A stretch of 64,000 nucleotides of DNA from CAVQRB01 sp963715055 (GTDB lineage: Bacteria; Pseudomonadota; Alphaproteobacteria; Rhodobacterales; Rhodobacteraceae), in NCBI GenBank assembly GCA_963715055.1, contig CAVQRB010000002.1, forward strand, positions 434,001 through 498,000, written 5' to 3'. Position 1 is the stretch's first letter. Every line of letters starts with the position of its first letter. Both the position numbers and the translations under genes were made by a program. This document shows positions 26,751 through 35,980 of the stretch, piece after piece. The notes beneath the pieces are model-generated. The model searched no databases and had not been told where the DNA came from. It saw only the letters and a list, made by a program, of their open reading frames with translations.

Positions 26751-27316
26751 CGCCCGATTTCGGCGCGCAGGTTTTCCATCAGTTGCTGCAGCGTCTTTTC
26801 GTAAAGCTCGCCTTGCAGACGACCGTCCGCGTCGAACTGGTTCCCGCTGTCCGCCAGATGAACTTCCGGCCCCGGCAGGATCCGCGGCTGGAAGGGCAGC
26901 AGGAGGCTGCGCAGGATCATCTGCGCACGCTCGCCGCCCGCGCGTCCCGCCGCCGCCGACATCACCGCCACGGGCTTGCCCTTCCAGGGCGCTGTCTTGG
27001 TGCGGCTGATCCAGTCGAGCGCGTTCTTCAGCACGCCCGAGGGCCCCTTGTTGTATTCAGGCGTAGAAATCACCACGGCATCCGCCGCCGCGATCTGATC
27101 GGCAAGGCTCTGCACCGCAGCAGGAACGCCTTCGCGGCTTTCCAGATCGCCGTCATAGAGCGGCAGGCGCAGGTCGCCCCGGCTGAAAGCGCAGTCTCCG
27201 AAAAGCCGCGCGGCCTCCAGAATCAGTTTCGTGTTTGTCGATTCCGCGCGCAATGCGCCCGAGATGCCGAAGAGTTTGAGTTGGGCCACGTTATCCGGCT
27301 CCCCTGTTCTGATCAC
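26747..27316 (-). CDS. NADPH-dependent FMN reductase (flavodoxin-like)
   Basis: 189 residues. LFGISGALRAESTNTKLI near the N-terminus is the FMN phosphate-binding loop, and VISTPEYNKGPSGVLKNALD is the flavin-isoalloxazine segment of the NADPH_FMN_red/ArsH-like family. It would reduce FMN, quinones or chromate-like acceptors in the cytoplasm. An internal GTG start at VAQLKLF would remove about 9 residues and is equally possible. No operon partner. Confidence 0.85.
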   Translation of the reverse strand: MIRTGEPDNVAQLKLFGISGALRAESTNTKLILEAARLFGDCAFSRGDLRLPLYDGDLESREGVPAAVQSLADQIAAADAVVISTPEYNKGPSGVLKNALDWISRTKTAPWKGKPVAVMSAAAGRAGGERAQMILRSLLLPFQPRILPGPEVHLADSGNQFDADGRLQGELYEKTLQQLMENLRAEIGR

Positions 27317-27405
27317 CAGTGCCTCAACCTATGGCGCAGGCCGGAATGTCAAGCGGCCCCGTCGAACCGACGGAGCCGCTGCATCTTGGCCAGCTGACCT
27401 GCGCG

Positions 27406-28068
27406 TCAGGCGTTGGGCAGGATGATGATCTCCACCCGGCGGTTCTGCGCCTTGCCTTCGGGCGTCAGATTGCTTGCCACCGGGGCATTCTCGCCTTGCC
27501 CGACGGTACGGATGCGTTGCGACGACACGCCCGCATTGATCAACACGCCCGCCACAGCATTGGCGCGCCGCTCGGACAATTGCTGGTTGTAAGCGGCATC
27601 GCCGTCACTGTCCGTATGGCCCACGATCTGGATCGTTGAGGCCGGATATTGCTGCAGGTTGCCTGCCACGGCAAACAGGTCACTCTGCAAGTCGGGGCGT
27701 ACAGCAGCGCTGTCCGTGGCAAAGAGGATGTCCTGTGGCAGGGTGACAATCAGACGGTCGCCAGTATTGGTGATCTGCACGTTCTGGTTGCCGAGTTCGC
27801 GGCGCAGGTCGGCTTCCTGCTTGTCCAGAGAGTAGCCGACGCCCGCCCCTACGGCAGTACCGAGCGCGGCGCCCACCAGCGCGCCTTCGACGCGGTCATC
27901 ACCGTTCCCGACGATCGCGCCGGCAAGTGCGCCGACGCCGGCGCCGATCAGCGCACCCTGCTGGGTGTTCTGGCCCGCCGGCGTCACGGTGGAGCCCGGC
28001 TGGACGCAGCCGGAAAGCAAAAGGGCGCCAGCACAGGCCAGGGCCACGGGAAGTCTGAATGTGTTCAT
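27406..28068 (-). CDS. OmpA family lipoprotein
   Basis: 220 residues. A lipobox LLLSGC gives lipidated C21. The next part is a glycine-rich alternating segment (GALIGAGVGALAGAIVGNGD), the glycine-zipper type common in envelope lipoproteins. The C-terminal OmpA domain (LFATDSAAVRPD, IVGHTDSDGDAAYNQQLSERRA, ENAPVASN, RRVEI) binds peptidoglycan. It would anchor outer membrane to cell wall. The start at 28068 gives a proper signal sequence; the in-frame ATG five codons earlier is less likely. Confidence 0.9.
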   Translation of the reverse strand: MNTFRLPVALACAGALLLSGCVQPGSTVTPAGQNTQQGALIGAGVGALAGAIVGNGDDRVEGALVGAALGTAVGAGVGYSLDKQEADLRRELGNQNVQITNTGDRLIVTLPQDILFATDSAAVRPDLQSDLFAVAGNLQQYPASTIQIVGHTDSDGDAAYNQQLSERRANAVAGVLINAGVSSQRIRTVGQGENAPVASNLTPEGKAQNRRVEIIILPNA

Positions 28069-28166
28069 GAGATCTGCCTTCAATGGTTGCGGCCCCGTTC
28101 GGGCAGGGCGTCTCGTGGTTTAACACTCATAATATGGCTGCAGATCCGGGCAGATTTGAAGGGGAA

Positions 28167-29060
28167 TTACCGCGCGGCAGGCACGGTCGGCGCTTCTGCG
28201 TCACTGCGGACCGCTTCGAAGGCGAGCATGGCGCGTTTCATCGGCAAGCCCCAGTGATATCCGCCCAAGCCCCCGGATTTTCGCAAGGCCCTGTGGCAGG
28301 GGATGAGCCAGCTGATCGGGTTGCGGCCGACAGCCGTGCCCACGGCACGCACGGCGCGCGGGCTGCCGATGGCGTCCGCGATCTCCGAATAGGTCGTCAC
28401 CTGCCCCGAGGGCACGGCGAGCAAGGCTTCCCAGACCTTGATCTGGAACGGGGCGCCGATCAGGAAAAGCGGTGCAGGGTCCAGCCTGTCGCTTGCCGCG
28501 CCGAAGGCCCGAAGGACCCAGGGCCGCAACACAGCGGGGTCCTCCACGAAGATCGCACTCGGCCAGCGCGAGACCAGATCCTCCATCGCGGCCCGGGCTC
28601 CCATTTCGGCGGCGAAGCCAATGCCGCAGATGCCTTTTTCCGTCCCCATGACGAGCGCAGGACCGAAGGGACTCTCGAACCATCCCCAGAAGATTTCGAG
28701 CCCCGCCCCGCCACGGGCGAATTCGCCGGGGCTCATGGCTTCCCAGCGCAGGAACAGGTCATGCAGTCGACCACCGCCCGACAACCCCACCGCATGCGAA
28801 GCTGCCAGGGTGGTGAAGCGCTCACGCAGCAAGGTCTTGGCATGACCCAGCATCAGATACTGCTGAAAGCGCTTCGGCGACACCCCCGCCCATTGCGAAA
28901 AGACCCGCTGGAAATGAGCGGGACTCATGCCCATGCTTTCGGCGATCTCTTCGAGCGACAGAGGCTCTTCAGCGCGGTCGATCAATTCGATGGCCCGGCG
29001 CACCACGCCGTAGTGGTAGCCGTTGTCGTTCAGGTCGAAGGAGAGCGCATGATCTGTCAT
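28167..29060 (-). CDS. Ada-like methylated-DNA--protein-cysteine methyltransferase with AraC HTH
   Basis: 297 residues. An N-terminal AraC-type helix-turn-helix (about 33-85; LSLEEIAESMGMSPAHFQRV) is followed by an O6-alkylguanine-DNA methyltransferase domain with active cysteine C255 in IPCHR and AVGRNPISW before it. It repairs O6-alkylguanine by suicide transfer. Compared with E. coli Ada it lacks the N-terminal zinc domain with the phosphotriester-accepting cysteine, so the usual methyl-sensing switch is absent. Confidence 0.88.
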   Translation of the reverse strand: MTDHALSFDLNDNGYHYGVVRRAIELIDRAEEPLSLEEIAESMGMSPAHFQRVFSQWAGVSPKRFQQYLMLGHAKTLLRERFTTLAASHAVGLSGGGRLHDLFLRWEAMSPGEFARGGAGLEIFWGWFESPFGPALVMGTEKGICGIGFAAEMGARAAMEDLVSRWPSAIFVEDPAVLRPWVLRAFGAASDRLDPAPLFLIGAPFQIKVWEALLAVPSGQVTTYSEIADAIGSPRAVRAVGTAVGRNPISWLIPCHRALRKSGGLGGYHWGLPMKRAMLAFEAVRSDAEAPTVPAAR

Positions 29061-29109
29061 GGCTTCAATCTAGGGAAGGCTCACGCAGATCGCGACCCGA
29101 AACCTGCGC

Positions 29110-29946
29110 CTAGGCGCGCAAGCGCAGGAGTTTCTTGTCGCGCGGCGCAGGCAGCATGGCATCGATCAGAAACTTCGCTTCCCACCCTGAAAGACAAGGC
29201 CGCGCAGTTGTCTGCTCGGGCACGGCCCAGCCCGGCACCTGCGCGCGATCTTCCGGAAACAGCTGGCGCAAGGCTGCGGCCTCTGGGCACATGCTCTCGA
29301 GCCAGACACCCTGCCCCAGAATGATTTCGTGCCCGGCGCAGAGGATTTGCGTGAGTACATTGGGCAAGGCCTGCCTGCATGGCTGTGCGATCCCCGCGTC
29401 CCGCCAGGATTTCGCGGGTGCCAGGACTTCATGGCTGGCATGAAGCATTTCCGCCAGTGGATCGGCGATCAGAAGGCGCAGGTCCGCCGTGATCTCGAGG
29501 TCCTTGGCCGGACAGTTGGGCCCGAGGCACCCGGCGGGAAAACGAACCGGCAGATCATCGGGAGACCCGATCAGATCGGTTTGCGACAGGGTTCTGCGCC
29601 CAATCCAGAGGATCGGCTGAAATCCGTTGTCGCGGGTCAGCACGTGATGCGATGTGTCGAGCCATTCAACCGCAATCTCTCCGTCCCGGGTCATGATCAT
29701 CGTGCCAGGGCCGAAGCCGGTCCTCTCATTGGGTCTATGGACCTGAGGGAAGGATGTCGGCGCAACCGCGTTGAACCCGCCCCCGCGGTTTGCCGAGTCG
29801 CGCGTATCGCTGGCCGGAAACCGCTTTGCCTGTGAACCATCGGCATCGCCTGTCCGTTCGGCAATCATGACACGCTCGTCCAGCTTTCTATGACTGCACC
29901 GATCCTCGGGCCCGATCATGCCATCTGAAATGGGAAATGCCTGCAT
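29110..29946 (-). CDS. Hint (hedgehog/intein) domain-containing protein
   Basis: 278 residues. The part after about residue 75 (GFGPGTMIMTRDGEIAVEWL, then HHVLTRDNGFQPILWIGRR) is the Hint domain of the Hint_2 type common in Rhodobacterales, with late motifs HEVLAPAKSW and AGHEIILGQGVWLESMCPE. In this copy the usual first Cys of the autoprocessing site is not obvious (FGPGT where CFTPGT is usual), so self-cleavage is doubtful. There is no signal peptide. Function unknown. Confidence 0.75.
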   Translation of the reverse strand: MQAFPISDGMIGPEDRCSHRKLDERVMIAERTGDADGSQAKRFPASDTRDSANRGGGFNAVAPTSFPQVHRPNERTGFGPGTMIMTRDGEIAVEWLDTSHHVLTRDNGFQPILWIGRRTLSQTDLIGSPDDLPVRFPAGCLGPNCPAKDLEITADLRLLIADPLAEMLHASHEVLAPAKSWRDAGIAQPCRQALPNVLTQILCAGHEIILGQGVWLESMCPEAAALRQLFPEDRAQVPGWAVPEQTTARPCLSGWEAKFLIDAMLPAPRDKKLLRLRA

Positions 29947-30084
29947 CTGAATCCCTTATGGTTCAGAAAACGAGCTTAGGCAGATCAAGGTAAACATCGG
30001 GCCAAGAAAAACCCACAAAGTTTAACGATGCGGCAGAAATCGACACCCTTGCCCACCGCGCCCAAAAACCGCATACCCTGCGGC

Positions 30085-30729
30085 ATGGCAAAACAGCTCG
30101 GCTACCACGCGATCCATGAGATCTTCACCCGCTTCCGGGCTGCGGACCCCTCGCCCAAGGGGGAGCTGGAGCACGTGAACGCCTATACGCTGGTGGTCGC
30201 CGTGGCGCTCAGCGCCCAGGCCACGGACGCGGGCGTGAACAAGGCAACGCGCGGCCTCTTCGCGGTGGCAGACACACCGCAGAAGATGCTCGACCTCGGT
30301 CCCGAGGGGCTGACCGAACACATCAAGACCATCGGGCTCTTCCGCCAGAAGGCCAAGAACGTCATGAAGCTGAGCCAGATCCTCGTGGATGAATACGGCG
30401 GCGAAGTCCCCAACAGCCGCGCGGCCCTGCAGGGTCTGCCGGGCGTCGGCCGCAAGACCGCAAATGTGGTGCTGAACATGTGGTGGCACTACCCGGCCCA
30501 GGCCGTCGACACCCATATCTTCCGGCTCGGCAACCGCACTGGCATTGCGCCCGGCAAGACTGTCGAGGCCGTCGAGCGCGCCATCGAGGACAACATCCCC
30601 GCCGATTTCCAGCTCCACGCGCATCACTGGATGATCCTGCATGGCCGCTACATCTGCAAGGCACGCAAGCCTTTGTGCCGGACCTGCATTATCCGCGATC
30701 TCTGCACTTTTGAGGAAAAGACCCCATGA
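30085..30729 (+). CDS. nth: Endonuclease III (DNA glycosylase/AP lyase)
   Basis: 214 residues. The helix-hairpin-helix LPGVGRKTANVVLN carries catalytic lysine K124, and D142 in VDTHIFR is the second catalytic residue. The C-terminal [4Fe-4S] ligands are C191, C198, C201 and C207 (C-x6-C-x2-C-x5-C). It removes oxidised pyrimidines. The start MAKQLGYH at 30085 fits the family better than the in-frame ATG at 30028. The stop overlaps the next start (ATGA), so it is co-transcribed with the kinase gene. Confidence 0.93.
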   Translation: MAKQLGYHAIHEIFTRFRAADPSPKGELEHVNAYTLVVAVALSAQATDAGVNKATRGLFAVADTPQKMLDLGPEGLTEHIKTIGLFRQKAKNVMKLSQILVDEYGGEVPNSRAALQGLPGVGRKTANVVLNMWWHYPAQAVDTHIFRLGNRTGIAPGKTVEAVERAIEDNIPADFQLHAHHWMILHGRYICKARKPLCRTCIIRDLCTFEEKTP

Positions 30730-31721
30730 AAACCTATGACGTCGTCGGCATCGGCAATGCCGTGGTCGATGTGATCAGCCATGCCGATGACAATTTCCTC
30801 GCCAATATGGGCATCGAGAAGGGCATCATGCAGCTTGTCGAGCGCGAGCGTTCCGAGATGCTCTATGGCGCAATGGAAGATCGACTGCAAACGCCCGGCG
30901 GATCGGTCGCCAATACCATTGCGGGCATCGGCGCGCTCGGCCTGCCCACCGCCTTCATCGGGCGGGTGCGCGACGATGCCCTGGGCAAGTTCTACGCGCG
31001 CTCGATGCAGGAGGGGGGCACCGACTTCGTGAATGCTCCGGTGACAGACGCAAGCCTGCCCACCTCGCGCTCGATGATCTTTGTCTCCCCGGACGGTGAG
31101 CGGTCGATGAACACCTACCTTGGCATCTCCACCGAACTCGGCCCCGAAGACGTACCCGCCGAGGTCGCAGGTGCTGCGCGGATCATCTTCCTAGAAGGCT
31201 ATCTCTTCGACAAGGATCAGGGCAAGGAAGCCTTCCTGCAAGCTTCCCGGCTGACGCGGGCGGCGGGCGGCATGGCGGGAATCGCCATCTCCGATCCTTT
31301 TTGCGTGAACCGGCACCGGGCGGATTTCCTGCGCATGATCGGGGATGAACTGGACTATGTCATCGGCAATCAGGCCGAGATCAGCTCGCTCTTCGAGACC
31401 TCGGACGTGGAAGCCGCGCTGGCCAATACCGCGGAGATGTGCCCGCTCGTCATCTGCACGCGCTCGGGTGACGGCGTGACGGTCATTCGGGGCCGCGAGC
31501 GCGTCGACATTCCGGTGGAGAAGGTCGTGCCGGTGGATGCCACCGGCGCGGGCGACCAGTTCGCCGCGGGCTTTCTCTACGGGCTGTCGACCGGCCGGGA
31601 TCTTGCCACCTGCGGGCGCATGGGCAATCTCTGCGCCGCCGAAGTCATCAGCCATGTCGGCCCGCGACCGCTGGTGCCGATGATCGATGTCTTTCGCAAG
31701 GAAAGGCTTGTGACGGGGTGA
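30726..31721 (+). CDS. PfkB family carbohydrate kinase (adenosine kinase-like)
   Basis: 331 residues. The N-terminus DVVGIGNAVVDVISH and the PGGSVANTIAGIGALG segment bind the sugar; the C-terminal PfkB signature DATGAGDQFAAGFLYG carries the catalytic aspartate. The closest group is the alphaproteobacterial adenosine kinase-like family of about 330 residues. It overlaps nth and the following GNAT gene by 4 bases each, forming a three-gene operon. Confidence 0.87.
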   Translation: MKTYDVVGIGNAVVDVISHADDNFLANMGIEKGIMQLVERERSEMLYGAMEDRLQTPGGSVANTIAGIGALGLPTAFIGRVRDDALGKFYARSMQEGGTDFVNAPVTDASLPTSRSMIFVSPDGERSMNTYLGISTELGPEDVPAEVAGAARIIFLEGYLFDKDQGKEAFLQASRLTRAAGGMAGIAISDPFCVNRHRADFLRMIGDELDYVIGNQAEISSLFETSDVEAALANTAEMCPLVICTRSGDGVTVIRGRERVDIPVEKVVPVDATGAGDQFAAGFLYGLSTGRDLATCGRMGNLCAAEVISHVGPRPLVPMIDVFRKERLVTG

Positions 31722-32314
31722 TCGCGGACGGGTTGCATGACATTCCTGCGGGCAAGGTCGCGATGATCGTGACCCATCTGGAGATGCAAGCCGCACCGCC
31801 GCTGCATCCCGCGGCCCTGCCGGAAGGCGTGAGTTTCGAGTCGCTGCCGGCCGACCCCGCGCGCTACCGCGACCTCTTCCGCCGCGTGGGGCTTCAGGAA
31901 TGGCTCTGGTTCGAGCGCATGAAGTTTTCCGATGACGACCTTTCCGTCGTGCTCTCTCACCCGGATGTGGCAGCCTTCAGCCTGCGCAAGGACGGGCGCG
32001 ATGAAGCCCTGCTGGAGCTTGATTTCCGCCATGCAGGCACCTGCGAACTGGCCTATTTCGGGCTGACCCGCGTGCTGATGGGCACCGGATGCGGGCGTTT
32101 CCTGATGAACGAGGCGATCACTCGCGCCTGGGCGCGCCCGATTTTGCGGCTTCATGTGCACACCTGCACGATGGACAGCCCCGGTGCGCTGGCCTTCTAC
32201 CGCCGGAGCGGCTTCACCCCGGTCCGCCAGCAGGTGGAAATCTGCGACGACCCGCGCCTGACCGGCCTCCTGCCGCAGGACGCCGGACCGCACATCCCTA
32301 TCTTCGCCACTTAA
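31718..32314 (+). CDS. GNAT family N-acetyltransferase
   Basis: 198 residues. The acetyl-CoA region LAYFGLTRVLMGTGCGRFLM and the later CTMDSPGALAFYRRSGF give the GNAT fold. The start is a GTG at 31718 overlapping the kinase stop (GTGA); a later ATG at AMIVTHLE is an alternative and would remove about 15 residues. Substrate unknown; it is the last gene of the nth-kinase operon and is convergent with rppH, overlapping it by 4 bases. Confidence 0.8.
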   Translation: MIADGLHDIPAGKVAMIVTHLEMQAAPPLHPAALPEGVSFESLPADPARYRDLFRRVGLQEWLWFERMKFSDDDLSVVLSHPDVAAFSLRKDGRDEALLELDFRHAGTCELAYFGLTRVLMGTGCGRFLMNEAITRAWARPILRLHVHTCTMDSPGALAFYRRSGFTPVRQQVEICDDPRLTGLLPQDAGPHIPIFAT

Positions 32315-32793
32315 AACTTGCCGTCGAACTCGGCCATGATCGCGGCGTAGACGTCGCGCTTGAAAGGCACGATGTTCTCGACCAGCTTGTCCGCCGCCAG
32401 CCAGCGCCATTCGGAGAATTCCTGGTGGTCGGTGGCAATATCGATGTCGCTGTCCTGACCATGAAAGCGCATCAGGAACCACTTCTGCTTCTGACCACGA
32501 AAGCGCCCCTTCCAGAGCCTCGGTACCAGTTCATGCGGCAACTCATAGGGCAGCCAGTCCGCGCTTTCGGCCAGCACGCTCACCAGATCGGGCCGCACAC
32601 CCGTCTCTTCGCGCAGCTCCCGCAGGGCTGCCGCTTCCGGCGCCTCGCCTTTTTCCACCCCGCCCTGCGGCATCTGCCAGGCGTCGATGGCATTGTCGAT
32701 GCGCTGCCCCACGAAGACCTCGCGTGCTGGGTTGACCAGCATCACACCGACACAGGGTCGGTAAGGCAGGCGGGCGATTTCTTCAGGCGTCAT
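32311..32793 (-). CDS. rppH: RNA pyrophosphohydrolase RppH
   Basis: 160-residue Nudix hydrolase. The Nudix box spans residues 44-66 (GGVEKGEAPEAAALREL plus REETGV). The N-terminus YRPCVGVMLVN and WQMPQGG before the box, and the KWFLMRFHG segment, are characteristic of RppH, which converts 5'-triphosphate RNA to monophosphate to start decay. The start overlaps the stop of the upstream GNAT gene by 4 bases. Confidence 0.92.
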   Translation of the reverse strand: MTPEEIARLPYRPCVGVMLVNPAREVFVGQRIDNAIDAWQMPQGGVEKGEAPEAAALRELREETGVRPDLVSVLAESADWLPYELPHELVPRLWKGRFRGQKQKWFLMRFHGQDSDIDIATDHQEFSEWRWLAADKLVENIVPFKRDVYAAIMAEFDGKF

Positions 32794-33251
32794 GCGAGGC
32801 TCTTCTCCATTTCGGCGCGGCGCAGATGCTGGCCGCCCCGGTCCACGGTTTCATGCTGGATAACCAAAAAACCCCGCTCCCGAAAGGCCGGTTGCGCCAT
32901 CAGGCTTGCATGGACCGTCAAACGCGCGATGCCGCACGCCCGCGCCCGCGCCTCGATCGCAGCGTAAAGCGTGCGGAAAACACCGCGCCGCTGATACGCA
33001 GGGAGCACGAAGGCAAGATCGATATAGCCTGCCGCGTCCAGCGTCATGAAGCCCACGGTGCGGCCTTCCGCCTCAACCACCGCCACCTCGTTTGCCGCGA
33101 GCCGGGCGGCCCAGGCTGCGGCTTCGGGCTGCTCCGGTATCCAGGCCTCGCGTTCCGCCTCGCTGTACAGGCTTGGCCCTTCGCGCACGGCCGCAAAAAA
33201 GACCATGCCAAGCTCTGGCACGTCGTCGGCTCTGGCCCATCTCACCTGCAT
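32790..33251 (-). CDS. GNAT family N-acetyltransferase
   Basis: 153 residues beginning MQVRWARADDVPELG, typical of a GNAT start. The acetyl-CoA segment AYIDLAFVLPAYQRRGVFRT-like region (residues about 92-110) and AQPAFRERGFLV follow. It may modify a small amine or protein N-terminus; no substrate can be inferred. The start at 33251 is preferred to the upstream in-frame ATG because similarity begins there. It overlaps rppH by 4 bases, so both are co-transcribed. Confidence 0.82.
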   Translation of the reverse strand: MQVRWARADDVPELGMVFFAAVREGPSLYSEAEREAWIPEQPEAAAWAARLAANEVAVVEAEGRTVGFMTLDAAGYIDLAFVLPAYQRRGVFRTLYAAIEARARACGIARLTVHASLMAQPAFRERGFLVIQHETVDRGGQHLRRAEMEKSLA

Positions 33252-33343
33252 GATCCGCTTTCCGGTTGTGACGCCGCGTTGCGCGTGACAGGCTTTAGGC
33301 GAAAATGGCAAGTGGTTTCAACCACAACCGGGGAGGGTTCATC

Positions 33344-35371
33344 ATGGCCGATTATCCGCATCTTCTGGCGCCGCTGGATCTGGGGTTCACGACGCTGAAG
33401 AACCGCGTGCTGATGGGCTCAATGCACACCGGGCTGGAGGAAACCCGCGACTGGAACCGCGTCGCGGAATTCTACGCTGCCCGCGCCCGGGGCGAGGTCG
33501 CGCTGATGGTCACCGGCGGCATTGGCCCCAACCTCGAAGGATCGGTGCTGCCCGGGGCCGCGATGATGGTCAGCGATCAGGACGTGGCGAACCACAGCGT
33601 CGTCACCCAGCGTGTCCACGACGCAGGCGGCAAGATCGCCATGCAGATCCTGCATGCAGGCCGCTATGCCTATGGGCCGAAATGCGTGGCACCCTCGGCG
33701 ATCAAATCACCCATCTCTCCCTTCGCGCCCACTGAGCTGGACGCCGCAGGCATTGAAAAGCAGATCGCGGATATCGTCACCTGTGCCAAGCGCGCCCGCG
33801 AGGCGGGCTATGACGGCGTGGAGATCATGGGGTCCGAAGGTTACTTCCTGAACCAGTTCCTCGTGACCCATACCAACAAGCGCACCGACGACTGGGGTGG
33901 ATCTTACGAGAACCGGATGCGCCTGCCTGTGGAGGTGGTGCGCCGGGTGCGCGCCGCCGTAGGGCCGGACTTCATCCTCATCTACCGTCTGTCGATGATC
34001 GATCTGGTGCCCAATGGCTCCACACATGACGAGGTGGTGCAATTGGCGCAGGCCATCGAAGCCGCAGGGGCCACGATCATCAACACGGGCATCGGCTGGC
34101 ACGAGGCGCGCATTCCCACCATAGCCACTTCCGTGCCCCGCGCGGCCTTCGCTTGGGTGACGAAAAAGCTGATGGCCAAGGTCGGCATTCCGCTGATCAC
34201 CTCGAACCGGATCAACACGCCGGAGGTCGCCGAGGAGGTGCTCGCCACGGGCTGTGCCGACATGGTGTCGATGGCGCGACCCATGCTGGCGGATGCCGAC
34301 TTCGTGGCCAAGGCCCGGTCGGGTAAATCGGCGCAGATCGCGCCTTGCATCGCCTGCAACCAGGCCTGCCTCGATCACACCTTCTCCGGCAAGATCTCCA
34401 GTTGCCTGGTGAACCCGCAAGCCTGCCACGAGACCGAACTCACCATCACACCTGCGACCACGCCGAAATCCATCGCCGTGGTGGGGGCCGGCCCCGCTGG
34501 TCTCTCTACCGCGATCACGGCAGCACAACGCGGCCATGCCGTCACGCTTTTCGACCGGGCGCAGGAGATCGGCGGGCAACTCAACATGGCCAAGCAGGTG
34601 CCAGGCAAGGAAGAGTTCCACGGCCTCGTCGACTGGTATCGCACCATGGTCGCCGAGGCGGGCGTCACCCTGCGCCTCGGGCAAAACGTCACCGCCACCG
34701 ACCTCGCAGGTTTCGACGAGGTGATCGTGGCCACCGGCGTCGTGCCCCGCGATCCCGGCATCCCTGGACAGGACGCCCCGAACGTCGTCAGCTACATCGA
34801 CGTGCTGCGCGGCAAGGTCGCCGTGGGCCGCCGCGTGGCCATCGTAGGCGCCGGCGGCATCGGTTTCGACGTGGCCGAATATCTTGTGCACGAGGGCATG
34901 AGCCCCACGGAGTCCCTGCCCGACTGGATGCGCGAATGGGGCGTGGCCGACCCCGCCGAGCACCGCGCAGGACTCGCCCCCGAAGGACCGCAGCCGCACG
35001 CCCCGGCGCGCGAGGTCACGCTTCTGCAGCGCAAGGCCGAGAAACCCGGCAAGCGGCTCGGCAAGACCACCGGCTGGATCCACCGCGCGGCGCTGGCCAT
35101 GAAGGATGTGAGAATGATCGGCGGCGTGAATTACGAGGCCATCGAAGAGGGCGGGCTGCGTATTTCCTTCGGCCCGGCCCGCGACAAGCCGCAACTGATC
35201 GAGGTAGATACCATCGTGCTCTGCGCCGGACAGCTTTCCGACCGCAGCCTCGCAGACGCTTTGGCAGCCCAGGGCAGGAAATGCCACGTGATCGGCGGCG
35301 CGGATGTGGCCGCCGAGCTTGATGCGAAACGGGCGATCGATCAGGGCACGCGCCTCGCTGCGGCGCTCTGA
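33344..35371 (+). CDS. fadH: NADPH-dependent 2,4-dienoyl-CoA reductase / NADH:flavin oxidoreductase
   Basis: 675 residues, the full length of FadH. An N-terminal Old-Yellow-Enzyme barrel binds FMN (QILHAGRYAY; GGSYENRMRL). Then come the [4Fe-4S] ligands C335, C338, C342 and C354 (CIACNQACLDHTF). The C-terminal FAD/NAD(P) domains begin with VVGAGPAGLS near 379 and a second Rossmann motif AIVGAGGIGFD. It reduces 2,4-dienoyl-CoA in unsaturated fatty acid oxidation; related trimethylamine/dimethylamine-dehydrogenase-like enzymes share this layout, so the substrate is not certain. Confidence 0.85.
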   Translation: MADYPHLLAPLDLGFTTLKNRVLMGSMHTGLEETRDWNRVAEFYAARARGEVALMVTGGIGPNLEGSVLPGAAMMVSDQDVANHSVVTQRVHDAGGKIAMQILHAGRYAYGPKCVAPSAIKSPISPFAPTELDAAGIEKQIADIVTCAKRAREAGYDGVEIMGSEGYFLNQFLVTHTNKRTDDWGGSYENRMRLPVEVVRRVRAAVGPDFILIYRLSMIDLVPNGSTHDEVVQLAQAIEAAGATIINTGIGWHEARIPTIATSVPRAAFAWVTKKLMAKVGIPLITSNRINTPEVAEEVLATGCADMVSMARPMLADADFVAKARSGKSAQIAPCIACNQACLDHTFSGKISSCLVNPQACHETELTITPATTPKSIAVVGAGPAGLSTAITAAQRGHAVTLFDRAQEIGGQLNMAKQVPGKEEFHGLVDWYRTMVAEAGVTLRLGQNVTATDLAGFDEVIVATGVVPRDPGIPGQDAPNVVSYIDVLRGKVAVGRRVAIVGAGGIGFDVAEYLVHEGMSPTESLPDWMREWGVADPAEHRAGLAPEGPQPHAPAREVTLLQRKAEKPGKRLGKTTGWIHRAALAMKDVRMIGGVNYEAIEEGGLRISFGPARDKPQLIEVDTIVLCAGQLSDRSLADALAAQGRKCHVIGGADVAAELDAKRAIDQGTRLAAAL

Positions 35372-35378
35372 GCGGCGG

Positions 35379-35819
35379 TTACTCCACGGTGATCGTGATC
35401 ACTTCGGACACGATCGGGGTTGCATGCGGCACGTGGTTGGCATCGCCCAGCACCAGTTGCAGTGTGTGCTCTCCCGGCGCAAGCTCGATGGTCACTTCGG
35501 TCTGACCGCCACCGAAATGCTTGTGGTTGTCATCTGCCGGCAAACCATTGGCCAATTCCTCTGCCCCATCCGGCCCTTCACCGAAGGGTGCGCGGTTAAT
35601 CAAAAGGTGATGATGCCCGGTCATTTCCTTCTCGACGCCCGCAGGGGCGACCCCCATGCCGCGCAGGCCGAAGACCACCGTCACCGGTGAACTCATCGTA
35701 TCACCATCCGCCAGATTGGCGAAATAGACCACCGCATCAGGGTTGGCAGGCGTCTCGCCCCCCGCCATCGCCATCGAGGCGCTCATCAAAAGTGCTGCCA
35801 AAGACTTGCTTAATTTCAT
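35379..35819 (-). CDS. DUF4399 domain-containing periplasmic protein
   Basis: 146 residues with a signal peptide (LAALLMSASMAMAGG). Two features define the DUF4399 family: VYFANLADGDTMSSPVTVVF near the start and the histidine-rich TGHHHLLIN, with DDNHKHFGGGQTEV and LGDANHVPHATP later. The many His residues could bind metal. Function unknown. It is convergent with fadH, leaving 7 bases between the stops. Confidence 0.82.
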   Translation of the reverse strand: MKLSKSLAALLMSASMAMAGGETPANPDAVVYFANLADGDTMSSPVTVVFGLRGMGVAPAGVEKEMTGHHHLLINRAPFGEGPDGAEELANGLPADDNHKHFGGGQTEVTIELAPGEHTLQLVLGDANHVPHATPIVSEVITITVE

Positions 35820-35980
35820 GGGAACCTCCCTGCTCCACGATTAATGCCTTAAAAGCTAGTGCACGCGCGCCGTTTGGCGAGAGGCAGGCTTGTCACGGGA
35901 CGCTGGGGGAACGCGCATCGGATCGTTGAATACCGCAGCCCTCCCATGCAATGCTGAAGAGGGTGCAGGCAGGATAAAAC

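Noticed and set aside
33707..35287. Long minus-strand open frame opposite fadH
   Set aside because: Antisense to a clear FadH enzyme; low-complexity His/Gly-rich product, no motif.
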